From: Actinomadura hallensis
GTDB taxonomy: Bacteria > Actinomycetota > Actinomycetes > Streptosporangiales > Streptosporangiaceae
Direction: 5' to 3'
Assembly (NCBI RefSeq): GCF_006716765.1
Contig: NZ_VFPO01000001.1
Coordinates: 6,200,001 to 6,264,000 of the forward strand
Length of the DNA stretch: 64,000 nucleotides
How positions within the stretch are numbered: position 1 is the stretch's first letter; every line of letters starts with the position of its first letter. Below, in pieces: positions 33,646-45,742 of this stretch. The notes beneath the pieces were generated by a model. The model had not been told where the DNA came from, made no database searches, and was given only the letters and a program-made list of their open reading frames with translations. The position numbers were made by a program, and so were the translations under genes.

Positions 33646-34263
33646 ATGGCCCGCCCACCTGGGCTTTCACCCCGGAGAATCCCGCGTCAGGATCGTTCGA
33701 AGCAGACCGTTGAGCGCATTCTGGAGGCCGCCACTCGCGTTCTGTCGGAACGCGGGTACGACGGCGCCTCGACCAATCGCATCGCCAAGGCCGCCGGAAT
33801 CAGCAACGGATCGCTGTACCAGTACTTCCCCAACAAGGACGCGATCGTCATCGCCGTCCTGGACCGTTTCGCCGACCACCTCGCCGACCGGCTCGGCGCC
33901 GAGATCGAGGCCACCATGCGCCTGCCGTGGCAGGTCGCGGGGCGCGCGCTGCTCGACGCCCAGATCCGGTTGTTCGAGGAGAACGCCGACCTGCTGCGCA
34001 TCATCGTCGAGCAGATCCCGCGGCTCGGCCCGTTCGACAAGCTCGCCGCGCTCCAGCGCCGGCTGACCGACCTCGTCCGCGTCTATCTCCTGGTCAACCG
34101 GGCCGAGTTCCGCGACGACCTCGACATCGACGCGACCCTGTGGATCCTCGCCGAGACCGTCGGGATGCTCTCGATCAAATACGTGCTGGACCGGCCGCCC
34201 ATTCCGCACGACCGGATGGTGGACGAACTGGCCGAACTCGTCGTCCGCTACATCAGGGGTTGA
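33646..34263 (+). CDS. TetR-family transcriptional regulator
   Basis: 205 aa. N-terminal helix-turn-helix QTVERILEAATRVLSERGYDGASTNRIAKAAGISNGSLYQYFPNKDAIV (read in part), then a helical ligand domain. Divergent from the MpaB-like oxygenase and acyl-CoA ligase, which it probably represses. Confidence 0.9.
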   Translation: MARPPGLSPRRIPRQDRSKQTVERILEAATRVLSERGYDGASTNRIAKAAGISNGSLYQYFPNKDAIVIAVLDRFADHLADRLGAEIEATMRLPWQVAGRALLDAQIRLFEENADLLRIIVEQIPRLGPFDKLAALQRRLTDLVRVYLLVNRAEFRDDLDIDATLWILAETVGMLSIKYVLDRPPIPHDRMVDELAELVVRYIRG

Positions 34264-34486
34264 CGACCGAAGCCGCCGGTCGGGGGCGTCCATGTGGCGA
34301 CGATCACATGGCGTGTTAGCAAGATCTACCGCGCCGACCCCTTATCTCCGCCCGTGCGCAGCACTAACGTTCGCCCTGTCCGTCCTGTCCGCCCTAGTTC
34401 ATCACTAGATGTGACGATTGACCGACCAGCGGCGACCACCGCACGTTCCCCCGAGGACGCGCAGGGTCACCGGGAAGCTCGTTCAC

Positions 34487-34499
34487 AGGAGGCAGACCG

Positions 34500-34502
<3 letters not shown>
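34487..34502 (+). promoter_or_regulatory. Ribosome binding site deciding an apparent ATT start
   Basis: A perfect AGGAGG (34487-34492), then CAGACCG and ATT (34500-34502). No ATG, GTG, TTG or CTG occurs in frame between the upstream stop (34419-34421) and GTG 34581, yet the conserved N-terminus of the encoded enzyme begins right after the ATT. Confidence 0.6.
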
Positions 34503-36122
<1,620 letters not shown>

Positions 36123-36131
36123 CGACGAGCC

Positions 36132-36163
36132 GAGGCCGGGAGAGGGCCCCCTCTCCCGGCCTC
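36132..36163. terminator. Strong hairpin terminator after the betaine methyltransferase
   Basis: GAGGCCGGGAGAGGG (36132-36146) and CCCTCTCCCGGCCTC (36149-36163) are perfectly complementary over 15 bp, between converging transcripts. Confidence 0.75.
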
Positions 36164-36189
36164 GCCGCGTTCACGGGCCGTGCCCGTCA

Positions 36190-36618
36190 TCAGGGCCGGG
36201 GAAGGTCGCGTTCCCTCAGCAGGGCCTTGTGGATCTTGCCTACCGGGGTCAGCGGGACCTCGGCGGTGACGACGAACTGGCGGGGGACCTTGTAGTCGGC
36301 CAGGCGCTCCCGGCAGAAGGCGGTGAGCTCCTCCGGGGTGGGCGGCTCCACGCCCGGCCGGGGGACGACGTAGAAGCGGCCGACCTCGCCCAGCACCTCG
36401 TCGGGCACGCCGATCCCGGCGGCCATCGCGACCTTCGGGTGCGTGGTCAGGACGTTCTCGATCTCCATCGGGTAGACGTTGAAGCCGCCCTGGATGTACA
36501 TCTCCTTCTTCCGGCCGCGCAGCACGAGGTGCCCGTCCGGCTCCATCTCGACCATGTCGCCGGTCGCCAGCCAGCCGTCCGGCAGGAACACCGCGGCGGT
36601 CTCGTCCGGCATGTTCCA
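36190..36618 (-). pseudogene. Acyl-CoA synthetase pseudogene, 3' part (cut by IS)
   Basis: Encodes the C-terminal domain of an ANL ligase: WNMPDETAAVFLPDGWLATG, LRGRKKEMYIQGGFNVYP and the catalytic-Lys region TPVGKIHKALL, ending at 36190. It starts mid-gene at the insertion-sequence border. Removing 36619-38184 restores the frame GY-WNMPDE with the fragment at 38185. The host gene also lacks its 5' third, so it was or became non-functional apart from the insertion. Confidence 0.9.
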
Positions 36619-36780
36619 TTGACGCGCTCCCCGGCCTGAAGGCCGGGGATTCAGCCCGTGCCGCGGGTGCGGCACCTCTGTGGCTTCCTGTTTCACCGGG
36701 TCCTGCCCTCCGCTAGGCGGCGGGTCTTACGGTCCCTCCGCAGGCGTTTAGCCTCTCCGCCCGTCCGGCGGCGAGGATGT
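36619..36780 (-). ncRNA. Predicted omega RNA (reRNA) of TnpB
   Basis: By analogy with ISDra2, the guide RNA scaffold covers the tnpB 3' end and the right-end region, finishing at ...GTCAA (36619). The guide is the flanking host sequence, which would begin TGGAACATGCCGGACGAGAC. The GC-rich hairpin 36629-36648 would be its last stem. The 5' limit is approximate. Confidence 0.55.
36629..36648. repeat. Right-end subterminal hairpin of the IS605-type element
   Basis: CCCCGGCC-TGAA-GGCCGGGG, an 8-bp perfect stem 10 bp inside the right border; the same core recurs at the left end. Confidence 0.85.
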
Positions 36781-37864
36781 TCTTGGCGGCGTTGACGTCC
36801 CGGTCGTGGACCGCCCCGCACGGGCAGGCCCACGACCGGACGTTCAGCGGCATGGACTCGGCGACCGCCCCGCACGCCGAGCACAGTTTCGAGCTGGGGA
36901 ACCAGCGGTCCACCTTGACCAGGGTCCGGCCATGCCGGGCGGCCTTGTAGGTGAGCATCTGCGTGAACTGGCCCCATCCGGCGTCGTGCACGCTCTTGGC
37001 CAGGCGCGTGCGGGCCAGGCCCTTCACCGCCAGGTCCTCCACCATCACCGCTTGGTTCTCGCGGACGATCCGGGTGGAGAGCTGGTGAGCGAAGTCCCGG
37101 CGCGCATCGGCCACCCGAGCATGGGCACGGGCGACCTTGACCACGGCCTTGGCGCGGTTGTTCGATCCCTTCGCCTTGCGGGACAGGGCCTGCTGAGCCT
37201 TGCGCAACCGCCGTTCGGCGCGGCGGAGGAACCGCCGATTGCCGATCTTCCGGCCGTCCGAGAGCACCGCGAAGTGCGTCAGGCCCAGGTCGATCCCGAT
37301 CTCGGCGGCCGTCTGCGGCAGCGGCTCGCCGGCGGCCTCGACCACGAACGAGGCGAAGTACCGCCCGGCCGCGTCTTTGATCACGGTCACGCTGGACGGT
37401 TCGGACGGCAGGCGGCGGGACCAGCGCACTTTGACGTCGCCGATCTTCGGCAGGCGCAGTTTCCCTCCCGCCGTGACCTGGAAGCGGGCATTGCGGGTGA
37501 AGCGGATCGCCTGCCGGTTGTCCTTGCGGGACCGGAACCGGGGCGGGGCGGCCTTCGGCCCCTTGCGCTTGCCCGACAGCGAAGCGAAGAAGTTGCGGTA
37601 GGCGGTGTTCAGGTCGGCCAGCGCCTGCTGGAGCACCACGGCGGACACCTCGCCCAGCCAGGCACGCTGCGGGGTCTTCTTGGCCTCGGTGATGACCCGC
37701 TTGGACAGCTCGCCGTCGGAGATGTACGGCAGACCGGCCGCGTGGGCGTCCTGCCTGGCGCGCAGCCCGTCGTTGAACACCACCCGGGAGCACCCGAACG
37801 CGCGGGCCAGAACGGCGCACTGGCCCGGGGTCGGGTAGAGGCGGAAGGTGCACCGGAGCTGCAC
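36713..37864 (-). CDS. tnpB: TnpB RNA-guided nuclease (IS605 OrfB family)
   Basis: 383 aa from GTG 37864. An N-terminal helical/OrfB region (FRLYPTPGQ, CSRVVFNDGL) precedes the RuvC-like core with Asp192 (IGIDLGLTHFAV), Glu276 (VMVEDLAVKGL) and Asp356 (HDRDVNAAKNI), and a zinc ribbon CSAC (328/331) plus CPC (347/349). All expected catalytic residues are present, so it is probably active. TnpB cuts the empty donor site using the omega RNA and so favours element retention. The element's tnpA is divergent and damaged. Confidence 0.93.
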   Translation of the reverse strand: MQLRCTFRLYPTPGQCAVLARAFGCSRVVFNDGLRARQDAHAAGLPYISDGELSKRVITEAKKTPQRAWLGEVSAVVLQQALADLNTAYRNFFASLSGKRKGPKAAPPRFRSRKDNRQAIRFTRNARFQVTAGGKLRLPKIGDVKVRWSRRLPSEPSSVTVIKDAAGRYFASFVVEAAGEPLPQTAAEIGIDLGLTHFAVLSDGRKIGNRRFLRRAERRLRKAQQALSRKAKGSNNRAKAVVKVARAHARVADARRDFAHQLSTRIVRENQAVMVEDLAVKGLARTRLAKSVHDAGWGQFTQMLTYKAARHGRTLVKVDRWFPSSKLCSACGAVAESMPLNVRSWACPCGAVHDRDVNAAKNILAAGRAERLNACGGTVRPAA

Positions 37865-37886
37865 GCCATGATTTTGGCATTGGTGT

Positions 37887-38075
37887 ATGACCGAGTACGA
37901 AGACATCAGAACAGGTAGACACTGTGTTCTCGCCCTGCACGCCCACTTGGTTTTCGTCACCAAGTTCCGGCATCCGGTGTTCACCGGCACCCACCTGGAG
38001 CGCGCCGGGAGTATGGGCGGCGCTCCACTCAGCGTCCTGCGCCAGTACATCGAGCAGCAGAACCGCCCGGTCTGA
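37887..38075 (+). pseudogene. tnpA: IS200/IS605 TnpA (Y1 transposase) with internal deletion
   Basis: 62 aa instead of about 130-140. The N-terminus MTEYEDIRTGRHCVLALHAH and the C-terminus GGAPLSVLRQYIEQQNRP are normal TnpA, but the middle, including the HUH metal-binding motif, is gone without a frameshift (join near HLER-AGSMGG). The catalytic Tyr of LRQYIEQQ remains. It cannot cleave DNA on its own. Confidence 0.85.
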
Positions 38076-38086
38076 GCCGGGCAGAC

Positions 38087-38112
38087 GCTGGATCGCCCGA
38101 GGGCGATCCAGC
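38087..38112 (+). terminator. Hairpin terminator after tnpA
   Basis: GCTGGATCGCCC (38087-38098) and GGGCGATCCAGC (38101-38112) are complementary with a very small loop, then TTTCCC; 12 nt after the tnpA stop. Confidence 0.7.
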
Positions 38113-38150
38113 TTTCCCTGCCCCGCTACGCGGGAGGGTCCGCTTCACCC

Positions 38151-38166
38151 CCGGCCTGAAGGCCGG
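38151..38166. repeat. Left-end subterminal hairpin of the IS605-type element
   Basis: CCGGCC-TGAA-GGCCGG, the same core as the right-end hairpin, 18 bp inside the left border at 38184. Confidence 0.8.
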
Positions 38167-38184
38167 AGCACTGCGGACGAGCCG

Positions 38185-38695
38185 GTAGCCGTCGGCCACG
38201 CAGTCGCCGCGGATCTGGAGCTCGCCGGTCTCGCCCGGAGGCAGGACCTCCCCGTCCGGGCCGGTCACGCGGGCCTCGAAGTCGCCGATGACCACGCCGA
38301 GGGTGCGGGACACCGTCTCCAGGTCGTCGTCCGGCCTCGACAGGACGCACGCCCCGGACGACTCCGACAGCCCGTACAGGTTGTAGATCGGGGCGCCGGG
38401 GAAGCCGCGCCGGATCGACTCCGCCAGCGCCGGCTCCACGTTCGAGCCGCCCGCCACGCAGAGCCGGACGGACGACAGGTCGCGCTCGGCGAAGCTCTCG
38501 TGGCCCAGCATCAGCACGTACATCGTCGGCACCGCGCCGCAGAAGGTCACCCGGTGCCGCTCGATCGCGCGCAGCGCCGCGTCCGGCGAGAACGCCGGCA
38601 GCAGCGCCACCGACCCGCCGCTGACCAGCGCGGACATGGCGCATGCCGCCTCCCGCGTGGACTTTTCCCAAAGATCACCCATGGCGTCCTCACCT
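38185..38695 (-). pseudogene. Acyl-CoA synthetase pseudogene, 5'-truncated middle part
   Basis: From about 38650 leftwards: ALVSGGSVALLPAFSPDAAL, VTFCGAVPTMYVLMLG, IYNLYGLSESSG, GETGELQIRGDCVADGY, the middle of an ANL ligase. The first 200 or so residues, including the nucleotide P-loop TSGTTGxPKG, are missing; sequence before MGDLWEKS (ATG 38682) is unrelated. At 38184 the IS605-type element interrupts it. Two independent lesions mark a dead gene. Confidence 0.85.
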
Positions 38696-38761
38696 GCCAA
38701 GACCCTCGATGGAACGTTCTCTTGATCAAGCCGCTGAGAGCGCGCTCGGAGCTCTGGCAGC

Positions 38762-39799
38762 ATGGCGCGCATGAGCGACCGCGCCGGCCTGCTGGAGGCC
38801 GAGGAGGAGCTGCCGCCGGCCGACTGGGGACGCCGCGAGCCCGCGTCTCCCGGGGCCCGCGCCGCGTGGACGTTCGGGCTGCTGGCGGCCGTGCTCGTGG
38901 TGGGACGCATCTGGGTCGCGCCGCACGTCGGCGCCGCCGCGCTCGACGCGTGGACCACGATCTTCGTCGCGGTGTGCGTCCAGGCGCTGCCGTTCCTGGT
39001 CTTCGGGGTCGCGCTGTCCGCCGCGATCACCGCGTTCGTCCCGGCGTCGCTGTGGCGCCGGGTGCTGCCGCGCCGGCCGGGCGCCGCGGTGCCCGCCGCG
39101 GGCGCGATGGGGGCCGTGCTGCCGGGCTGCGAGTGCGCCTCGGTGCCGGTCGCGGGCGGGCTGATGGCCCGCGGGGTCGCGCCGGCCGCCGCGCTGACCT
39201 TCCTGCTCGCCGCCCCGGCGATCAACCCGGTCGTCATGGTCGCCACCGCGGTCGCGTTCCCGGGGCGGCCGGAGATGGTGGCGGGGCGCTTCGCCGCGTC
39301 CCTGCTGGTGGCGGTGCTGGCGGGCTGGGCGTGGCTGCTGGCGGGCAGGGGCGAGTGGCTCAGGATCCCCTCCCGGCCCGCCGCGCACGGGACGGCCGGG
39401 CGGCTGGAGGCGTTCCGGCAGGCCATGCGGCACGACATCCTCCACGCCGGGGGCTTCCTGGTGGTCGGCGCGGCCGGCGCGGCCACCATCAACGTGGTCG
39501 TCCCCGCCGACTGGGTGGCGGGCGCGGCCGGCAACGCGCTGACGTCGGTCCTGCTGCTCGCCGGGCTGGCCGTGCTGATGTCCATCTGCTCGGAGGCCGA
39601 CGCCTTCGTCGCGGCCAGCCTGACGCAGTTCTCGACGACCGCGAAGCTGACGTTCCTGGTGGTGGGGCCGATGGTGGACCTGAAGCTCATCGCCCTCCAG
39701 GCGGGCTTCTTCGGGCGCCGCTTCGCGGTCCGGTTCGTTCCGCTGACCTTCTGCCTCGCCGTCGGGGTCAGCGTGCTGGTCGGGGGACTCCTGCCGTGA
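38762..39799 (+). CDS. DUF318-type permease (metal/arsenical efflux-like)
   Basis: 345 aa, about eight hydrophobic segments. Two duplicated halves carry VQALPFLVFGVALSAAITAF and the Cys motif VLPGCECASVPVAGGLMARG; later LMSICSEADAFVAASL holds another Cys. This matches the ArsP/SO_0444-like permease family. Translationally coupled (GTGA) to a TIGR03943-type His-rich partner, the usual actinobacterial pairing linked to metal homeostasis. No Zur box was recognised upstream. An ATG 9 nt downstream is an alternative start. Confidence 0.85.
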   Translation: MARMSDRAGLLEAEEELPPADWGRREPASPGARAAWTFGLLAAVLVVGRIWVAPHVGAAALDAWTTIFVAVCVQALPFLVFGVALSAAITAFVPASLWRRVLPRRPGAAVPAAGAMGAVLPGCECASVPVAGGLMARGVAPAAALTFLLAAPAINPVVMVATAVAFPGRPEMVAGRFAASLLVAVLAGWAWLLAGRGEWLRIPSRPAAHGTAGRLEAFRQAMRHDILHAGGFLVVGAAGAATINVVVPADWVAGAAGNALTSVLLLAGLAVLMSICSEADAFVAASLTQFSTTAKLTFLVVGPMVDLKLIALQAGFFGRRFAVRFVPLTFCLAVGVSVLVGGLLP

Positions 39800-40575
39800 C
39801 CAGGGCCGCGCAGAACCTGCTGCTGATCCTCCTCGGTGCCGCGATCCTGTGGATCACGCTGGTCAGCGGCGAGTACGTCAACTACGTGCGGCCGGGCTTC
39901 CGGCACCCGCTGGTGGCCGCGGCGGCGGCGCTGCTGGCGCTGGGCGCCGCCGGCCTGCGGCGGGAGTGGCGCGGCGCCGGCGGCGACGACCACGAGCCCC
40001 ACGACCACGGGCACGGCGGCCACGGGCACGGGCACGGCGGCCACGGTCACGACCACTCGCGGGGGCCGAGGGTGGCGTGGCTGCTCGCCCTCCCCGTGCT
40101 GGCGATCTTCGTGATCGCGCCTCCGGCGCTCGGCTCGTTCACCGCCGCCCGCGACGCCGGCCGCGCCGCACCGCCCCCCGCCCCGCCGGCCGACGGTTTC
40201 CGTCCGCTGCCCGCGTCCGCCGGGCCGGTCGACATGACCATGGGCGAGTTCCTCGGACGCGCCCATGAGGCGCAGACCGGCGACCTGTCCAAACTGGAGG
40301 GCGTCCCAGTTCGGCTCACCGGGTTCGTGACACCGTCCGGCGACGACGAGCGCGGCTGGCGGCTCACCCGGATGAAGATCGCCTGCTGCGCGGGCGACGC
40401 CGTGCCGTTCCCGGTGCGGGTGACCGGCGTCCCGCGGCCCCCGGCCGACACCTGGGTCCGGGTGGTGGGCGTCTGGGAGCCGCCGCCTCCCTCGAAGCGG
40501 CACCGGACGGTCGTGCACACGCTCCGCGCCCGGTCCCTCCAGAAGATCGACAAGCCGAAGAACCCCTACGAGTGA
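39796..40575 (+). CDS. TIGR03943-family membrane protein with His-rich loop
   Basis: 259 aa. Two membrane segments flank a loop of Asp/His/Gly (about residues 70-95, pattern HDHGHGGHGHGHGGH) likely to bind Zn or related metal. The second half is an extracytoplasmic domain (VRLTGFVTPSGDDERGW, RMKIACCAGDA, VRVVGVWEPP) with a CC motif. GTG 39796 overlaps the permease stop. Probably passes metal to, or regulates, the permease. Confidence 0.85.
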   Translation: MTRAAQNLLLILLGAAILWITLVSGEYVNYVRPGFRHPLVAAAAALLALGAAGLRREWRGAGGDDHEPHDHGHGGHGHGHGGHGHDHSRGPRVAWLLALPVLAIFVIAPPALGSFTAARDAGRAAPPPAPPADGFRPLPASAGPVDMTMGEFLGRAHEAQTGDLSKLEGVPVRLTGFVTPSGDDERGWRLTRMKIACCAGDAVPFPVRVTGVPRPPADTWVRVVGVWEPPPPSKRHRTVVHTLRARSLQKIDKPKNPYE

Positions 40576-40723
40576 CCGGCCCTTCCGGCGGGCGGGTTCC
40601 GGTCAGCGGGACCTCCGTCGACGGGATCGCCGAGGAGACCTACCGTCGCACCCATCCGGGCGATCGGGCCAGGCGCGGGTCCTCACGATTGGTCGCCTCA
40701 GCCGAGACGCTGAGAGGTGCACA

Positions 40724-42328
40724 TTGGATCGGACCGCTGACTACGTCGTCGTGGGCGCCGGAAGCGCGGGCTGCGCACTGGCCAGGCGCCTGGCCGACTC
40801 CGGGGCGGACGTCGTGCTGATCGAGGCGGGCGGACCCGACCGGAGCCCGCTCGTCCGCAAGCCGGGCCTGATCGCGGTCTTCCACAACGTCCCGCAGCTG
40901 AAGAAGCGGCTGGACTGGGGCTTCTACAGCGCGCCGCAGCCGAACGCGCTGAACCGCAGGATCCCGCAGACCCGGGGCCGCGTGCTCGGCGGCTCCGGCT
41001 CGATCAACGGGATGCTGTTCGTGCGCGGCCACCGCAGGAACTACGACGACTGGGCGGCGGAGGGCTGCACCGGCTGGGGCTTCGACGACGTCCTGCCCAG
41101 CTTCAAGCGGATGGAGAGCTGGGAGGACGGCGAGACCGACCTGCGCGGCGCCGGCGGCCCGATCCGGGTGACCCGGCAGCGCGACCTCACGCCCGCGTCG
41201 GAGGCGTTCCTGGAGGCGATGGCCGACACCGCGGGCGTCAAGCGCATCGACGACTACAACGGCGCCGAGCAGGAGGGCGCGGCGGTCTTCCAGCAGAGCG
41301 CCCACGAGGGGCTCCGCTACAGCTCGTCCGTCGGCTACCTGGACGACCACGGCCTGCCCAACCTGGAGATCGTCACCAAGGCGACCGTGCAGCGCGTCGT
41401 CGTGCGGGACGGCCGCGCCACCGGCGTCGAGGTCGTCGCGGGCAAGGAGCGGGGAACGATCCGCGCGACGCGCGAGGTGATCCTGTCCGCGGGCGTGTTC
41501 GGGTCGCCGCAGCTGCTGATGCTGTCCGGGATCGGGCCCGCGGCGCACCTCCGCGAGCACGGCATCGAGGTCCACGCCGACCTGCCCGTCGGCGACAACC
41601 TCCACGACCACATGTTCGTGCCGATGACCTTCGTGATGCGCTCGGCGCGCAACCGCGGCACCGCCCCGTACTTCGCCTCGGGCCTGGTCAAGGAGTGGCT
41701 CCGCGGCGGGACATGGGTGGCGCGCAGCGTCTTCGAGGCGGTCGGGTTCGTCCGCAGCCCGCAGGCCGCCGACATCCCCGACCTGCAGATCCACGCGCTG
41801 CCGTGGTCGTACCCGTTCCCCAACCAGGACGCGCCGACCCGCCACAAGGTCGACAAGCGGCCCGCCCTCACGATCATGCCGACGCTGATCTACCCGAAGA
41901 GCCGCGGCACGGTCCGGCTCGCGTCCGCCGACCCCGCCGCGCCCCCCGTCATCGACCCCGGCTACCTCAGCGAGCCCGACGACGCCCGGCTGCTGCTGGA
42001 CGGCATCGAACTCGTCCGGGAGATCATGGCCAACCGGATCATCGCGGGCGACGTGACCGCCGAGCTGTCCCCCGGCCCGGAGTTCCCCGACCGCGCCGCG
42101 ATGGCGGCGGAGCTGCCGAACCGGGCGACCACCGTCTACCACCCGGTCGGCAGTTGCCGCATGGGCGCCGACGAACGCGCCGTCGTCGACCCCGCGCTGC
42201 GCGTCCGCGGCGTCGAGGGCCTCCGCGTCGCCGACGCCTCGATCATGCCGACCATCACCGGCGGCAACACCGCCGCCCCCAGCATGATGATCGGCGAACA
42301 CGCCGCGTCCCTGATCCTCGGCCGCTGA
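40724..42328 (+). CDS. GMC-family FAD oxidoreductase (choline/alcohol dehydrogenase-like)
   Basis: 534 aa. FAD motif VVVGAGSAGCALARRLA at the N-terminus; GMC signature 1 GRVLGGSGSINGMLFVRG; signature 2 GSPQLLMLSGIGP; active-site His in YHPVGSCRMG and the late NTAAPSMMIGEHAA. Resembles BetA-type and long-chain alcohol dehydrogenases. A choline-oxidising role would fit the betaine gene 5 kb upstream but is not shown. TTG start with GAGAGG upstream. Confidence 0.9.
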   Translation: MDRTADYVVVGAGSAGCALARRLADSGADVVLIEAGGPDRSPLVRKPGLIAVFHNVPQLKKRLDWGFYSAPQPNALNRRIPQTRGRVLGGSGSINGMLFVRGHRRNYDDWAAEGCTGWGFDDVLPSFKRMESWEDGETDLRGAGGPIRVTRQRDLTPASEAFLEAMADTAGVKRIDDYNGAEQEGAAVFQQSAHEGLRYSSSVGYLDDHGLPNLEIVTKATVQRVVVRDGRATGVEVVAGKERGTIRATREVILSAGVFGSPQLLMLSGIGPAAHLREHGIEVHADLPVGDNLHDHMFVPMTFVMRSARNRGTAPYFASGLVKEWLRGGTWVARSVFEAVGFVRSPQAADIPDLQIHALPWSYPFPNQDAPTRHKVDKRPALTIMPTLIYPKSRGTVRLASADPAAPPVIDPGYLSEPDDARLLLDGIELVREIMANRIIAGDVTAELSPGPEFPDRAAMAAELPNRATTVYHPVGSCRMGADERAVVDPALRVRGVEGLRVADASIMPTITGGNTAAPSMMIGEHAASLILGR

Positions 42329-42341
42329 CCGGGGGCGCCCG

Positions 42342-42782
42342 TCAGCCGGCGGGGAAGGCGCGGACCCAGCGGCGTTGCCAGGGGGTCTCGACGGCCCTGG
42401 GGTGGTGGTGCTCGCGGGCCCAGGCGACGGCCTCCGCCCGGGGGACGCCGGACAGGACCGCCAGGCAGGCGATGACCGTTCCCGTGCGGCCGACGCCGCC
42501 GCCGCACGCGACCTCGACCGCCTCGCCGGACCGGGCGCGCTCGTGCAGGGCGCGGATCTCGCGGACGGCCTCGTCACGGTCGCGGGGCAGCAGGAAGTCG
42601 GGCCAGTCGATCCAGGCGGACGGCCAGGTCGGCGCGGACTCGTGGCGGCGGCGGAGCCGGCCGGAGCCCAGGTAGAGGCCGAAGTCGGGGACGGGGCCGC
42701 CGGGCGGCGGGCGCCGCAGGCCCCGCCCCCGGACCCGCGTGCCGTCGGGAAGTTCGAGGGAGCCGGAGAGGGCTTTCGTCAC
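42342..42782 (-). CDS. Dual-specificity/tyrosine phosphatase-like protein
   Basis: 146 aa. Active-site P-loop CGGGVGRTGT (CX5R) at about residues 93-102, with an acidic loop (WIDWPDFLLP) and DEAVREIRALHERA. Removes phosphate from Tyr/Ser or phosphoinositides. It converges with the GMC oxidoreductase, 13 bp between stops. Confidence 0.82.
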   Translation of the reverse strand: MTKALSGSLELPDGTRVRGRGLRRPPPGGPVPDFGLYLGSGRLRRRHESAPTWPSAWIDWPDFLLPRDRDEAVREIRALHERARSGEAVEVACGGGVGRTGTVIACLAVLSGVPRAEAVAWAREHHHPRAVETPWQRRWVRAFPAG

Positions 42783-42836
42783 GGAGGGGAGCGTAGCCCG
42801 GGGCGGCGCCCGCGGCCCCGCCCCGTCCGCTCCGGG

Positions 42837-45341
<2,505 letters not shown>

Positions 45342-45742
45342 CTCCGACACCTCCTCGCCGTGGGGCTTGGGGGCCGGGTGCGCGGTTTCGAGCAGCTCCA
45401 CCCGGTGTGCGCACTTCCGCGCGCGCCGTCGGCCCCGCCTGTGCAACGGTGACTCCCCTGCCCAGGGCAGCCCACGCGAAACAACCTGGTGGCGGGCGGT
45501 GCTCGGTTGATCAGGCCGGCCTGCGCCGACGGCGAAGGGAGAACTTCTCGCCCCGGGGGAAATGCGAGGAATGCGCGTGAGAGGTACGGCCGTGCGAATC
45601 GGCCGGATCTCAGGGAGTGAGGCCGGGAGTCCGCCGGAATCTCGTCCGGCCTCTCCGGCGCGGTGTCGCCGCCCTCGCCTTTGAAGGCGGCCGACCCGTC
45701 GTGAAACGGATGCCCGGGCTGAAGCCGGGACTTGGTCCGGGC
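45342..45742. other. Intergenic region between glutamate dehydrogenase end and clp promoter
   Basis: 401 bp without a gene. Near 45667-45742 are several GC-rich hairpins (for example GCCGCC/GGCGGC and GCCCGG/CCGGGC) suited to ending leftward gdh transcription. The clp promoter should be around 45440-45560, where A/T content rises. No HAIR or CIRCE heat-shock operator was found. Confidence 0.45.

Larger units (their letters stand above)
36619..38184 (-). mobile_element. IS605-type element (tnpB intact, tnpA internally deleted)
   Basis: 1,566 bp with no target duplication. Borders follow from the disrupted ligase: left end after host GACGGCTAC, right end GCGCGTCAA before host TGGAACATG; excision restores the codon string exactly. 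Subterminal hairpins with the same CCGGCCTGAAGGCCGG core occur at 36631-36646 and 38151-38166. Divergent tnpA and tnpB lie inside, as in IS605. With tnpA broken it should move only if a related transposase acts in trans. Confidence 0.88.

Noticed and set aside
38690..38761. Zur box upstream of the metal permease
   Set aside because: No A/T-rich TGAAAATGATTTTCA-like palindrome in the available promoter.
45342..45600. HspR (HAIR) or CIRCE operator before the Clp gene
   Set aside because: No CTTGAGT-N7-ACTCAAG or CIRCE repeat could be read.
45705..45730. GGGCTGAAGCC hairpin as an IS605 end remnant
   Set aside because: Resembles the IS subterminal hairpins only in outline; no second end or transposase debris nearby, and it suits a gdh terminator.
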